Of a stretch of 64,000 nt of DNA, positions 24,200-37,461 are shown piece by piece. The DNA is from Dryas octopetala (taxonomy: Eukaryota; Streptophyta; Magnoliopsida; Rosales; Rosaceae): assembly GCA_963921425.1 (NCBI GenBank), contig OY992840.1, positions 12,092,501-12,156,500 of the forward strand, written 5' to 3'. Every line of letters starts with the position of its first letter. The first letter of the stretch is position 1. Made by a program: the position numbers and the translations under genes. Below the pieces are notes generated by a model. That model saw only the letters and a list, made by a program, of their open reading frames with translations. It searched no databases and was not told where the DNA came from.

Positions 24200-24456
24200 A
24201 ATGCAAAGCTCAAGATGTGGATCATGGTCCACTAATAATGCAGGCTGGGTTGTCGAGCCTCGAGCCCTTTTTCTAGTCCTTTTGGTTTTGGTCAACTTGA
24301 CATTACAAATTCTACAAGTGGGTTTTAGTCCTTTTGGTTTTAGTCTTAGGTTTTGGTTTCTGCTTGTTAGTTTGGTTTTGGTCTGTTTGTATTGTTTTCT
24401 TCGAGCCTGTGTGGCTGTTTCAATGAAATCCTTCATTTCATAGCAAAAAAGAAAAA
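24200..24456 (+). mobile_element. Probable 5'-truncated LINE 3' end
   Basis: A T/G-rich segment with repeated TTTTGGTTTT words ends in TTCAATGAAATCCTTCATTT, then CATAG and an A-rich tail (AAAAAAGAAAAA). This is the typical look of a plant LINE 3' UTR with its tail. No target-site duplication was found and the 5' limit is approximate. Confidence 0.4.
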
Positions 24457-24990
24457 TGAGTCGTAGAGTAATTCTATTTGAAAAGTCAAATACCACATTT
24501 TCATTACAATGGGCAACACCGCCTACTTACACAGTTATACTCAGCAGCCATGCCTTTCTAAATTAATAGTTTATTCGTCACAGAGACCAGTAGGAAGGGA
24601 ATTGAAAGAAGAAAAGAAGTAAAAACAATGTGTTCATCCAACAAATGCTGACTTTGAAGATGTTCTCAAGGCCAAAATAATGATTTCTTTTCATTTTCTT
24701 TTCCCATTGCTATCCATCATACATATTACATATGAACAAAGAATCAAGCTGATCCTCTTGATGATAAAGGACTTCAAAGTCAACCACTGTGACTTCACAT
24801 TAACTTAGTGGGGACTTCAACTGCATTCTGCTGAGATTTGCTTCATCAACATCGCAGACACAGAGCAAGCAGCTAGTCTTGTAGTGGGCATAGGGCCCTC
24901 TGATCCTCGGATGGAATGCAAACCATTAGTTTGGATGCTTCTTTGAGAGTGGACTGGCCGATGAATGAATCACAAGGACAAGTCTTGGGC
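24457..24990. other. 3' flank of the CPBP gene
   Basis: Directly downstream of the minus-strand CPBP gene stop codon; probably includes its 3' UTR. Nothing else seen. Confidence 0.5.
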
Positions 24991-27609
24991 TTATTTCATT
25001 AAATCCAAAAATACAAAGCCATTCCAAAGGCTATGCAAGAGCATTGATGGTAATAGATTCCTCGACCTTGCAAATATAACACCCATCACCACCCCAAGAA
25101 ATATAAGCGGTAGCATCCTCTGTACATTGAAATGTGCTAAAGCAAAGACTACTGAGCTCACCAATATTGCAGACCATACTGGCATGTACTTAGTCAAGGA
25201 AGGAAGTAGGAAACCCCGAAAGACTATCTCCTCCCACACGGGAGCACACACTGAAACTACTACTGCATACAGTGCCATTGCAACTGGATCCCTTGCCAAA
25301 ATTGATTGCTCAACACTTGATAGTGTGACTGGAGTGGAAGGCAAAAGTGGCAGTAGGGTGAGGTTGAACTGTGAGAGCCGATTGACCAGGGGAAACATAA
25401 GGCATCCAAGGACGACATCTAACTGCCAGGTTCCTTTCAAGCTAAATCTAAACCAATCTGGAGGAAGAGGACGAAAACGAGATAAGCAGCGATGAAGGAT
25501 CACAATTCCAGCAATACCCTCAGTAACATCAGTCACCAGGCTGAATAAGGCTTGTCCTCTAAATGTTAATGATTCCCTGCTGAAACCTGCCAGGTGAGCT
25601 GCAAATGGAACCATCCAAGAACCTATGAACCAGAAAGCAACAACCCAGAGTAGCATAACCTGCATCATGTATATCACATCAACTTTGCCAATAACAGTGA
25701 ATCCAGTCATTTTTCAACAACAATGAAGGGGCAAAAGTCTCTTTCGTTATAAATCCTGGTTGTTAAGTACACCCCATTTCCATAATTTTTCCTTGACAAC
25801 CCATGCCTAAAAGTAGAAGATGAATAATGGCAGCTTGGTTCCATAACTATCATCTAGTCGTATTCAATTCTAACCTTCATCTTATACTATTGACGTGGCA
25901 AGCACTTACCTGCATTATGGTCTCTGCTGTCCATGGTACACTCCACCGACTTCCAATTGCCCTAAACACTGCATCTGCAGCCTGAAATTTAACATCCCAA
26001 CAAGGAAATAAAATGAAAACCTTGAAGCAACCTGTGGTATGTTTTCAAATCCAAGTAATACTAGTTGTTTATAGAATTTTCCTCTCAGAAGTGATCATCA
26101 TTTAATTCACTAAATAGGTGGAGCAATGAAAAGGAAATTGGAGTCAAAATCTTAGTTTCTGATGGAGGTAAAAATTAAACCACTTTCTTGTTCTTCAATG
26201 TCTTGACAATTATATGAAGCATAACTGTAAAGCAAATGAAAAAATATCTTCCATCCTAACCATACACCCTACCATTTGTGCTGGATATGTTTTCCATTAA
26301 ATCAACCTACTTTAGGTATTTACTATTTGATGCTTAAAGTATAGGATACCACCATAGAAAGATGGTCCATCTGAAGAACTAAATAACTTACCATGGTTTT
26401 AGAAACAGTTAATGCAGATGGTAACTGCCCAAAACTTCCATTAAACTTATATAGACTGATGAACTTCCATTGAACTTTCTTTGCTCAACTTAAGTCAACT
26501 GTAACCATGAAAGTTAGAAAACTCCTTCTAGAGTGATGTGGTGACTGTTGCAATACTCTTGAACACCATAAATCACTCGAACCCTTAAGACAATCTAATT
26601 TTCTGCCAATAAAAAAAGGCTGCCTATCTGATGTCAGATGTAATTAATCTTCATTGTCTTTAAACTATCCCAATTGTAAGTCTTATACTTAATATAACAC
26701 TAGTACCTTCAACTACCATACAAATTATGTAGATGGATCAACAAGGCAGTTAGTCAACATGTCAGAAATTCCAAACTACATTCCTAGTAATCTCAAGAAT
26801 AGTTTTGACAAATCTCTGTGTGTTCTATAAGCTATTCAATATCCAGTTCTTTTACACACTACAACAACAGCAACCAGACATTCATACAACGATTAAACAT
26901 AGTATCTATGGCACCCAAAAACTGGAATTAACATTTCAAACTCATTGAATAAAGTAATAAAACCAAGGAAATATGACCTCTCGAAGAGTTACTGCCCAAT
27001 CCCTTTTAACCACGTTGGAATCATCGAATTCGGACTTGACTACTTCTTCAGGCACCCCCAAGTGTCCAAAACATTCAGATTTCGGGGTTTCTGAAGAGAA
27101 CTCCTCTTGCCTAAAGCATGAAATTCTTGTCCATCTCTGCAAAATAACCCAAAACACAGATATGGAAACTACTAAGTACAAACTTAATGGATGATATAAA
27201 ACAATACTCCCTCTGTTTGACCTCCGAGAAAACCATGGAAAATCAGAAAGAATACAAAAACCAAGTCTCACCCTTTTCTCTGACAAATACTTCCGTGAAC
27301 AATAAGTAAAACTCAATTAAAAACTCAATAAAAAAGTCCAAAATTGTCGATTTTTCATGCATTTTCTCGGCAAGCAAGCAGTAAACAAACTGTAAGCAAT
27401 CGGCAAATGCGAAAATAAAAAGAAACGAGGGAACATTAATTTCAAAAATTGCTTACGGTGTTGGAAGTCCTGGAATGAGATTCGGAGATCCTGAAACTCC
27501 GGGAAACTGGATATAAAGCCCCGGGTCGGGTCGAAACCCTAGTTTTGGGGACGGAGGATTGAAGGAAAGGGCGGCGAATGAGAGAGTGAGAGCAAGTGGA
27601 GCTCAACAT
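24991..27609 (-). CDS. Plastid CPBP (CAAX protease-like) membrane protein
   Basis: Four exons (27457-27609, 26978-27136, 25910-25981, 24991-25659), all joined between codons, give 350 residues. The first 50 residues are Ser/Arg-rich with almost no acidic residues (MLSSTCSHSLIRRPFLQSS), a likely chloroplast transit peptide. Residues 129-350 form the membrane domain with several hydrophobic helices. The CPBP/ABI signature is complete: EEIVFR with Glu271, Glu272 and Arg276; FALAH with His304; HSLWN with His337 and Asn341. These residues bind metal in the Rce1-like intramembrane protease fold. Plastid members include one resembling At1g14270. The substrate is unknown and many plastid CPBP proteins may act non-proteolytically. 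The start is the ATG at 27609, because the frame upstream has no transit-peptide character. The region 5' of it contains five CTGGA units near 27865-27890. Confidence 0.88.
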
Positions 27610-29295
27610 GTTGTGAGCGAATTCTCCAAAGCTCCAAACACTCACTGTTTACATCAAACTTGAGAGAGGTTTCGTTCCAAATTCTTCCAATTCCTCTGTT
27701 TGTTTGGACGGTTGAGTGGCCTTTGCTTCTCCAATTCCCAGATTCCCAGATAGAAAGAAATGGGAATTGGTTGGTTGGTTTCTCAGAAAGTGTTGGAGAA
27801 AGTTTGGGATTTGTTAGTGCAGAGTATTATATTGGCTGCCTGCTCTATCATGCCTGCTGGGTCTGGTCTGGACTGGACTGGACTGGACTGGGCCTCTGCC
27901 TCTGGTTGGTTGAGTAATGTTTGGGTTTGAGGGGGTGTTTGGAGACTTGGATAAGAGTTTTCCAATTCCCAGAATCTCTGGGAATTGGGATATTATTAGT
28001 TGTTGGTCATAACTCATAATCGTAGTTGAAAATTGCATTTGGGCTACCCATCCATAAAATGATAAATGATAATTTGATTTGCCCTTTTTTCCAGGGCAAT
28101 TTTTTTCTTCTCTGACCAGATTACAAGGCTGGAGTGCTGGACTACCAAAAGGTAGAACCAAGCAAATAAAATATAGGATTAGGAAGTAAGAACCCAACTT
28201 CTTCTTCTCAGCTTTATGGACTTTGTGTTGTGGTTGCCTTTGCTTACCCAAAAAGAAGGGGACTTTGATTTGGCTTGTCTATTTACGTAAATTCAGCTTA
28301 TTTGTTTAGTCCAAATTTGTGGATTATCCATCCACAATTTGGTACTATATATGTTATTCTCCGAATTTAGTGAACCTCCTAAATATAATTTATTTGCCGA
28401 ATTCACATGAATGTCTCAACCATAAAAGGATAAACATGAGATGAGCTGTATTTCACACATTTAGAATTACTTACTTGATACATGTGATTTGCGAGGAATT
28501 ACACATATCTAGAATTTACCTTAAGCCTTGTACTCGATAAAGGAGTGGACTGTAGAGATTTTCCTCATTACCAAAATAAAATTGTATGCACATAATTTGC
28601 GAAAAATTATCATCCCTGATTGAATACTAAAACTTAGCTTCAACTTTATGAAGATTTTGAGTTTTATACTTCCATCCACAATACAAAGCAATAAAACAGC
28701 ATTTCAACGTCATTCATATGGAGCAGAAAAGGAGAAGGTGATACTAAAAAAGTAAAAAGAAACTACAAAACGTCAATGAATTTCTTTTGTAATGAATTAT
28801 GAATGACAAAGACCAATCCTTGTAGCTGAGCAAAGTAATCTGGACAAGGTTCTGTCATTTGTACAACGCTCCATCACCATTCAAATGAAATTAAAAAAGA
28901 ATGCTATTTCCATACATGTAAAAAAAAAAAAACTGATTGGGATATTACTTAACGAAATTCACCATTTTTGGGGAAACAAGAATTATGTGGCTTGAAATTT
29001 TGTGGGACCAAATATAATGCTGCTTCAAATGACAGACTGCATATCTCTGGCAAACCCAATTATTAGGAACCCCCTTAATTAGCAGTAGAACACCACACAG
29101 CTTGACATTGACATGCACCTCCTCCACCCATGCTTTATTCCAAGTGAGCAACACATATATCTTCCAAACACCAAAAAATCTGAAACTATTCACACAAAGC
29201 AAGTGTTTGTGTCTCTGAATAAAGTAGGCACCCTGCAAATTTTTCTGCCAAAATATGCATCCTAAGAAGATGTACCACCGGAGGTTGCAATTGCA
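27610..29295. other. Intergenic region between CPBP and KUP genes
   Basis: The left part is the promoter of the CPBP gene. A short CTGGA pentanucleotide repeat lies near 27865-27890. The right part is the 3' flank of the potassium transporter gene. No other gene seen. Confidence 0.5.
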
Positions 29296-32215
29296 TTACA
29301 CAATATAGTTCATGCCCACCTTAATCAAGCAAATATGAGGAATGTTCAAAGTAACAGCAGGGGACCGGCAATTTTTACGCAAGAAAGAGTAGGCAATGTC
29401 GATAGCACACTTCTTTAAGAACGGTGAATTCCATTTTGCCTTTAAATACCCGTGACCTATTACATATGCTACCCCAGCATGCTTTGCTTCCACAAGTAGC
29501 AAGAGCTGCTCCCTCACACGTGCATCATCCTTTTTTTTGGCATCCAGCAACCCAAACCGAGCCCGCCGCCAATAGTTGAGTTTTGGTGATTCTTGCTCAT
29601 ACGTGGCCTGCAAATTCTGCAGCGTGGATGACTTGCAGCTGCTCACAATGGCTGAAGAACTTGAACTGCTGCTTTCTCCTTGACTGGAAAGTTGTGACAT
29701 TACCAATCTTGTGCTGAACTTCCCAGATGTCCTCACAACTGCCATGCGGCCATCCACAGTGCCTTCAGGTGTTCCACAACCTTCTGCTTCCATTTGGATG
29801 AACTCTGCTATGCTCATCACCAGGTCAATTTCAAAGTCGTCATCATGTCTAAAGACGTCTTTATACCCATTCCGAATCATACAGCGGTACAACCCGTAAG
29901 ATATGGGACCAATCCGACCAATGAGATACCTTTCTTGTTGGGGTACATAAGGAACGGGAACAGTTTTAACACAAACAAAGACAACCACTTGGTAAAAGGC
30001 TGGTAAGTTGGTTAAGAAATGAGTAAATGTTGCTGGGACTCCGCTAGCCAACTCAGTGTAGATGAGGCCAATCCCAGGGACCCTAACAATCCCAAGACTA
30101 GGACCCAGCGTGAGTATCCACCTCATGGAAACCTTGTTATGCATGTCATACAAATACTTCTTCCTCGTGCCATATTGCCAGACATACATAATTACCAAGT
30201 AGACTACAGATAAAGCAAGGGGAAACCATCCACCTTTAAGGATTCTCATACATGAAGATGAAAGGTAGATGATTTCAATTGAACCAAAAAGTAGACTAAA
30301 TAAAAGGGCAAGCATAAAACTCTTATGCCAAACAAGGTTGATGACTAGTGATGTCAACAACGTCGTTATGAATGTCACAGCCAAATATGCAATCCCTGAT
30401 AATAAGACAGCAAGACAAGCTCTCACTAACCAAACAAAAAAAGACTAGAAATTTACTATATTTTTATTATCATTTGACCATATAATGCATAACATACATT
30501 GGAAAAAGTAAATAAAATTTTCGCCCTTTGATGGGTCAACCAGATCTGCACCCAACTAGGAAGTCTTGATTACATGTAATCTATACACGTTTTGCTTGGA
30601 TATGGATATAAATTAAGCTACTGATAATAGCTGAGTATGTCATGTCAAGGTACCATAATGAATGGGAAGTCACAGGTCCTTAGACACTGTAGGTTCTTGC
30701 TATTAAAAAGAAAGCAGTTTTTTGCATGAAGTATCAACCTGGTACCATTCTCGTACCTACTGAATATAACAAATAGCCTCTTTAAAGAAAAATGCACAAT
30801 CTGCAGAATTCCAATGAACTGACATTTATTTGGGTAAGAGCAGCTTATTCTGTCCAGAGAAAGTCACCCATTTCCCAAAGTACCACATATATGGTTCATG
30901 GTAATTCGGAAGGGCAAAAAATTATGATTAAAAGAAAATCAAACACTTCTATCATGATTTATGTCTATTGTGCGGACATCCTATTTTTTTTGTTTTTAAC
31001 CCAGAAATCCCCCAAACCTGCTTCGCGACATGCTATTGATTTCTTAATAGCTGTCACATTATGTATGAGCATATATGATACTCAACACAATATTTGATTT
31101 CCGTAGAGAACACTGACATGTTCTTTGACAGACTTAACAATTATATAACATGCGCAAACACTCACCAACAAGGGCAATAATGTTAACTTATACTAAAAGT
31201 TTTTGTTTTAGAGCAAAGATGACATACCATAAGCATTTGCTATATGATTTGTGTCTCGAAGACCAATTGTGACAACGAGACTGAGAATCATAAGAATCCA
31301 GTTTATCTCAGGGATGTATATCTGACCAGGGATCCGTCTCCGTGTGACAACCTTAACACGAGGGAAACATCGTATTGCATGGCATTGCTTGATAACTGAG
31401 AATGTGGAAGCGATAACAGGTTGACTGGCAACAATGGCGGCCAAAGGTGCAACCACAAGTACTGGCCAAACTAAGGGAACTACAAACATGACATGAAGAT
31501 CATTTTTGATTTAGACATGAAGGTCATGTAAGTCAAATAATAGTTATTCTTAACGGAATCAACCTTAAAAATATAATGCAAGAATGCTCAATCTTACAAT
31601 GCCAAGTGTCAAATGCAGGCTGTTAAATATTTTTTTGTTTCTCTAGTTTTATATGTTCTCTCTTACTTCTTCTCCACCCCTCTCATGCCGCATCTCCCTC
31701 CCTCCTTTCTCCCATATCTTTCTCCCATCTTTTGAAGTAAAAAATAAAAAATAACTAAAAAGCAAAAACAAAAGCATTACCAAGCAGGCCCTAACTCAGC
31801 CACGTTGAGGCATATGCGCCTGCCTTGTATAAAATAACAGATGGTCTACTGGACAACACTTTTTAGATGCTTACCTGGAACAGAAGCATAGAAGCCCATA
31901 GACACTGCAGACAGATTTCTTGAAAGAAATGCAGCTTGTCCCATGTATTGAAGTATTAAACATGGATAAATCACACAACAAAATGCAACCTGCACATAGC
32001 AACAAGTGTTAGTGTTTCCCTTGCAACCTAGAACTGCTGATCAAAGCCTCAATAATAGAGGCTAAATGGTGAAGCTGCAGGGTAAAATTCAAACATAAGA
32101 TTTCACTTTTCAAAAGAAGTTTGTCTAAAAGTAGGAACTTCTTAAAACAAGGTTGTGAAAATGAGGTAGCCATATTATTTAAACATATTGGTGAAGCTGT
32201 GACAAAATCTTTAAA

Positions 32216-32251
<36 letters not shown>

Positions 32252-35200
32252 TCACTTTTCAAAAGTTTTTTGAATAAGGATCCATCAGAAAACAATTTCC
32301 CCAGCCTTCCCTTCTTCAACAATCCACATAGCACAGCAGACTGGGAAAACCAATCCATGAAGGATAGAGTGCCAATCCTCCAGAAAGACACCCAAGTATT
32401 CATTTATATAGAAATTATGTGGGACATACATAATGCTTTGATCACCAACCAGAAAAGAGAGGTACAAAATTTAGAAAGGCTCCTGCCAGTTAAGGCTGTT
32501 CTTCAGAGAAAATAGCCAGACGAATTGTGATTTCCCACAATCAAACCAAAAGAGGGTTTATGCCTTAATAGTTAATATCACTCTCTGTGTAGATTAGGTC
32601 AGCCTCTGACACTTACAGGAAACCCCATCATGCAGGCAAAAGAAAAATAAAAGCAAAATATATATGAAATGAAACCTGAATTAAGCCACTAGCTCATCTC
32701 CCATCAGTGTATGACATAGGAGTTATACAATGAGCTGCATTGAAAAAGAAAATAATAATAATAATAACAGCAACATGATGATGATGTCGTTGATGATAAA
32801 TAAAAGCAGATGGATTCATTTTTGCTCACCAAGGTGAGCATTACCACCATCATGCAAAAATGGACATATACCCCTTCAAACTTCTGTATAGTTTAGATGA
32901 CCCTGATTTTAATCAATAAAAAAACCTCCTTTAAATCAGATAGCCCGAATGCAACACCTTAAAGTTGATAATTGAACTCACTCACATCCAAAACCCCAAC
33001 TAAGTGAGACTAACATATGTTTTCCACCACCTCAAGGTCACCATGACTTCATTGGATCGTGTAGAAAACTGTAAAGTATGCACATTTACTGCATCAGTTG
33101 CATGGGTTATCCTTCCTGTTGACCAAAGCATGTTACTCCTAAAAGGCTAAAACAAGAGTGATAACAAGTTACTGGGTAGTTCCATTTCATTTCGGAGACA
33201 CATTGAGCATATCAGAATCTGAAAAAGAACTACCAGACAAGAAGTTTCATTGTTTTTTCTTTTTTGGTAGAAAGAAGTTTCACTGTTTTAATGACAATGT
33301 ATTGCTATCCAGTCATGTGTAGTTTAATAAACCTGTTCTTCACACCATGATGAAGAATCCAAAAAAATCATCCCTGGGCCTCAAGACCTCTTAAGAATTG
33401 CAAAAAAAAAAAATTAAAAACAATTGAAAATGAACAAATAGATATTATTTTTCATCATGACTTCAAGGAAGGTTAGCACAAACTAAAAGACCTAAGTTGC
33501 AATTAGCAGTCGTGCATACCCTTATTGGTGTTGCTTTGAAGTTGCCAAGATCTGCAAACATGGATTCAGTTCCTGCAATTGACAAAAAGCATTACACAAT
33601 TATGAGAAGTAAAAGCTACAGAACAAAAAAGTCCAAGTGACGTACTTACCAGTAATACATAAAAGTATTCCTCCAAGAGAAATCCAACCATCTTTTCCTG
33701 TCCTCTTAAAGAATATGTAAATATAATATGGAGAAAGAGCTTGATATACTTTTGGATTCCACTCAATGATGTTGTAGATTCCAATAGCAGCAATCAACAG
33801 TATCCAAAGGATCACAATGGGAGTAAATATGAAGGCCACCTTGTGGAAGCCACGGTGTTGCAAAACAAAAAGGCCAACTAATAAAATAAAGCCAATAACA
33901 ACCACGGCACCTGTGTTTGTGTAGAAGGTTAGCAGCTAGAATGGCATTAGATAAATTTTTAAGAGCAAGTAATATTTATATATGGAAAAACAGGCAATTC
34001 TGCGAATCCCCAAACCCTATGTTTTCTCCTTTCCCTCTTGCAACTTTATTGGTACAGTGCTGAAATCAGGGTCTGAGAGGCCATGATTCCCTTCCATTAG
34101 GCAGCCAAGCAATTCATTGTTCAGCATATGGAAGTGAGTGTTTGACAAGGTTATGGTTGAGCTAGTGGATGCAACCTTATTTGCAAAATATCAGACACTA
34201 TTATATATGTGTATATACATATATACTTAAATAAGTTTGGAACTTGTAGCAAAACCAGATAATCCAGACAACTGCTTAAGTTCATTATCATAACATATTA
34301 TCTTTATTTTGGATGAATATAAATATTAAATATTAAATTTTATTAAGATAAGATTTATATAATATATGTATATGGATATATTCTATTTTTGGCAAGAAAC
34401 ACTCACTATTATGCACATTCTTTGCAAATTTTAGCCCTTCAACAGATGCAAAAACTGCAAACAACCAAACATTTATTAGCACAGGTTGTTAAAGAGATAA
34501 GCAATGGCACTGTACAAAATCAATCAGTGCAAGACTACAAGTCCCATTGGAATTTTTTTAAGGGTCAAAGAGGTCAAACAAAGGAAAGTCACCTGTTATT
34601 GTAGGAGTGAGGATACCAACGCAAATCACCATGCAAGCTCCAGATAAAACTAGAAGAAGTAAACAGGTTTTTGCACTTTTATGTCTCTCAATAAATTCTT
34701 TCAACGGAGAAGTGGGCCTGTTCCTATGGGAACGACCTTGGTAACGATATGTAGAGATCTCCTCATCAGCTGCTTGATGATTAGGCAGCAAAGAGATTTT
34801 TGCATTTCTGCAAAGGAGTGAGTATAATGCAATAATCCCACCTGCCAATGACTCAACAATGCAACCATAATTCCGCAAAACAACAAAAGGGCTCACATAA
34901 TCAATGACAAGTGTATCAGCAGATTCAGCACTTACCTTCACCATTATCGTCGATGCTCAACAAGATGACAACATACTTTAACAATGAAATAAGAGTAATA
35001 GTCCAAAAGATCACCGAAAACACCCCAAGTACTACATCCTCAGTTTGGTAATTCAACAACCCTCCAGAAAATGCACATCTATAAACATAAAGAGGGGAAA
35101 TGCTCAAAGCACCAAACACCAAACCAAAACTCCCATACACCGAAAGGACAGTTTGTTTAATTTGACCTCTACTGTAAACCTGTTAAAAGAAAACATAGTG

Positions 35201-35484
35201 CATAAATTTCGAGCTTTTAAGCTAAACAGTAAACATGTAACTATCCAAACACAATGTATACAATCAATTGCTGTAGTAGAGTATATGCTAAAGCTCTATG
35301 CGAAACCTATTCGTCAATATGCCTCAACGAGCTATCAGATTCTAACCAAAAGCTCTATCTTCATTTTCAATTCAATGAATACGAAATTCTAAAAGAATGG
35401 CTTGGTTTCGCAGCATTTTCTTGCCATTTCTCATTGATTTTTCCCGGGAAACAAACGGAAAATTGAGAATTTTACCATGGCCAT
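29296..35484 (-). CDS. KUP/HAK/KT potassium transporter, atypical
   Basis: Nine exons in coding order: 35476-35484 (tentative), 34936-35179, 34593-34841, 34407-34454, 33650-33910, 33520-33572, 31875-31989, 31228-31479, 29296-30395; phases agree and give 776 residues. Family marks include [66 protein letters not shown] and the C-terminal GMNYIV. About 11-12 hydrophobic segments are visible, followed by a long cytosolic tail with a Ser-rich linker. The protein should move K+ across a membrane, probably with H+. Two normally acidic positions are changed: the usual GDL(S/G) motif is GALSIS, and the usual IGDG(V/L)LTP is ICVGILTP. Exon 1 would encode only MAM, so the N-terminus is unusually short and the start is the least certain part. 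Intron 6 (1.53 kb) holds two small retro-insertions. Confidence 0.88.
32117..32250 (+). mobile_element. SINE-like insertion with poly(A) tail
   Basis: A 134 bp segment ends in about 28 A. It is flanked by perfect 15 bp direct repeats TTCACTTTTCAAAAG at 32102-32116 and 32251-32265. It lies in intron 6 of the potassium transporter, antisense to it. No tRNA-like boxes are evident, so it may be a 5'-truncated element. The long pure tail suggests a recent insertion. Confidence 0.7.
33257..33271 (-). mobile_element. Poly(A) micro-insertion with 18-bp TSD
   Basis: The 15 bp insert TTCTTTTTTGGTAGA lies between two 18 bp direct repeats, 33239-33256 and 33272-33289, differing at one base. On the minus strand it reads TCTACC followed by an A-rich tail. 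It is in intron 6 of the potassium transporter gene. Confidence 0.6.
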
Positions 35485-36362
35485 TCGGCAATGGGACCTC
35501 TACGATTCGCTCTGTGTCCTGCTGGCCTTTGAAGCTTAACGAAATGATAAGAGAATTACAGATACCAAAAAAAGAAAACCAGAGAAAAAAATATATGGTA
35601 GGGATGGGAATCTGGGATTGATCGAATTCGAACGAGTCGAACGTTGTAACAGATCCAAATCTGGCGGGTCCTTTGCCGCCGGGGTTGTCTCTATCTTTCA
35701 GTTTTTATGTTTCAGTGGGCCCTGCAAAGAATATCAGCTTGCTAAAAGTTTATTTGCAGATTCCCCCTCTTTTGGTCGCTGAAATCCAAATTACGGATTC
35801 CTCCCTTTTAAGTTTCTGAAATTCTAACTTCTCTGGAGTTTTTTTTAGGTAAATGACTTCTTTGGACTTATGTCACTTATCAGGTATATTCTGATATTTT
35901 TATGCTCCTAATATTTATGGAAAATTATTTGTACGAGTAAAAGTTTCATATAATTGATATATACATTCACAACTTAATATGTAATGAAAAAGAGAGACAT
36001 ATAGGATGTATACGCGTGATATTTAAGTTTTTCTTCATTGGTTCATGAATGAATCAATACACATATTAAGCCCTTTGTCTACAAGGATATAAAGTTGGTA
36101 TACCATTTCTTGTTAAATGTTAATTCCATTACTTGTTCAACAAATTAATGAACATGAAATATTCAATTCTGAAAATGATTCCCATGGTTCATTCAAAAGA
36201 ACCAAACAGTGCTTTCAAGCACATATATGATTTATGACAATTCCAGCTTCTATTGTTTTGTTATTAGTATAAGGTTATAAGGGGATTATACAACTTGCAC
36301 TCATTTTGTTTTCTTTTGCATGTGGGAGTGAGGTTGAAGAACTCGTTCTAGCCCTTACATTG
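35485..36362. other. Upstream region of the KUP gene
   Basis: Contains the presumed promoter and leader of the minus-strand KUP gene, then AT-rich DNA. The left target-site copy of the next MITE is at 36352-36362. Confidence 0.5.
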
Positions 36363-36787
36363 GGACACTACTTGGGTCACCCCAGGGGTACCCCAAGGTC
36401 ACCTCTTCCCCCAAAATCGTAATTTTAGTAATGTCAGCGCATGATCGGAATTGTTCACTTTTTAGATCACCTATTATAGATTATTTTTGTAAAAAATCAA
36501 CTCAATCGGAAATCGTTCTGTTATATAAATGTTGTTGATTAAATATAAAAAATTAATGGTTTGGTCAAAAAATCACTTTTTAATTGAAAACCATCAATTT
36601 TTTCTACTTAATTGACAACAGTTATATAACCAAATGATTTTCGATTTATTTGATTTTTTACAAAAATAATCTTTAATTAGTTATTTAAAAAGTGAACGGT
36701 TCTGATCATGCACCGACATTGCCAAAATCGAAATATGGGGGGACGGGGTGACCTTGGAATACCCCCTGGGAGTGACCCAAATATTAT
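36363..36787. mobile_element. Fold-back MITE with TSD
   Basis: The roughly 425 bp element is an inverted repeat over nearly its whole length. The left arm (CACTACTTGGGTCACCCC...CCAAGGTCACC) pairs with the right arm (GGTGACCTTGG...GAGTGACCCAAATATTAT), and the arms continue inward to a centre near 36575. Direct repeats of CCCTTACATTG flank it at 36352-36362 and 36788-36798, the expected target-site duplication; its exact length is blurred by overlap with the termini. No coding capacity. Confidence 0.8.
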
Positions 36788-36798
36788 CCCTTACATTG

Positions 36799-37461
36799 CA
36801 CCACTAAATTTCCAAACAAGAAATATGCCCTACACTATACAAACCAATTGAATTCAAATCAGGGTCCCAAACAAATATCTATGCTTCCCGGAATACATAT
36901 GTTTAATTTTTACAAATATCTTACCAAATAATTTCAATAGTGACTAAATTTTATTTTATTTTTTAACTTTTTCCATTATAAAATAAATAGTATGAAATTA
37001 TCAAGTTGTGTACATATACATATATTTAATTTTCACATAATTAGTATGAATGATATGACACATTTTTTGAATGACACTACACCCAAAATATATTCATAAG
37101 AATTTTATAAATTCATTTAGCTATTTGCAATTAGAATTTATTAATTGTGAGCATGTTAAAAAATTATTGTTAGAATACTATGTTTTACAAATTTGTTGCA
37201 TTAATCATTATCATCATCAATTGTCTTACCTAGTTCTTAAATATTAATTTTATTGGTTGATTTAATAGAGAAATTTTATTTAGGAAATTGAGCTTTGAAG
37301 ATGTATGGTTCTTAAAATAAAGGAAACTACAAGAATAAATTATCAATGGTTGTAGTTTTTTGCAAGTATAAATGTGGGCAAAAAATTACATACAAAAAGT
37401 TGTACTAAGAATAAGATACAAAATAATTGGGTTTAAATATACCCAATCTTTAAAAAATAAA
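36799..37461. other. AT-rich intergenic DNA
   Basis: No feature seen between the two MITEs. Confidence 0.45.
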
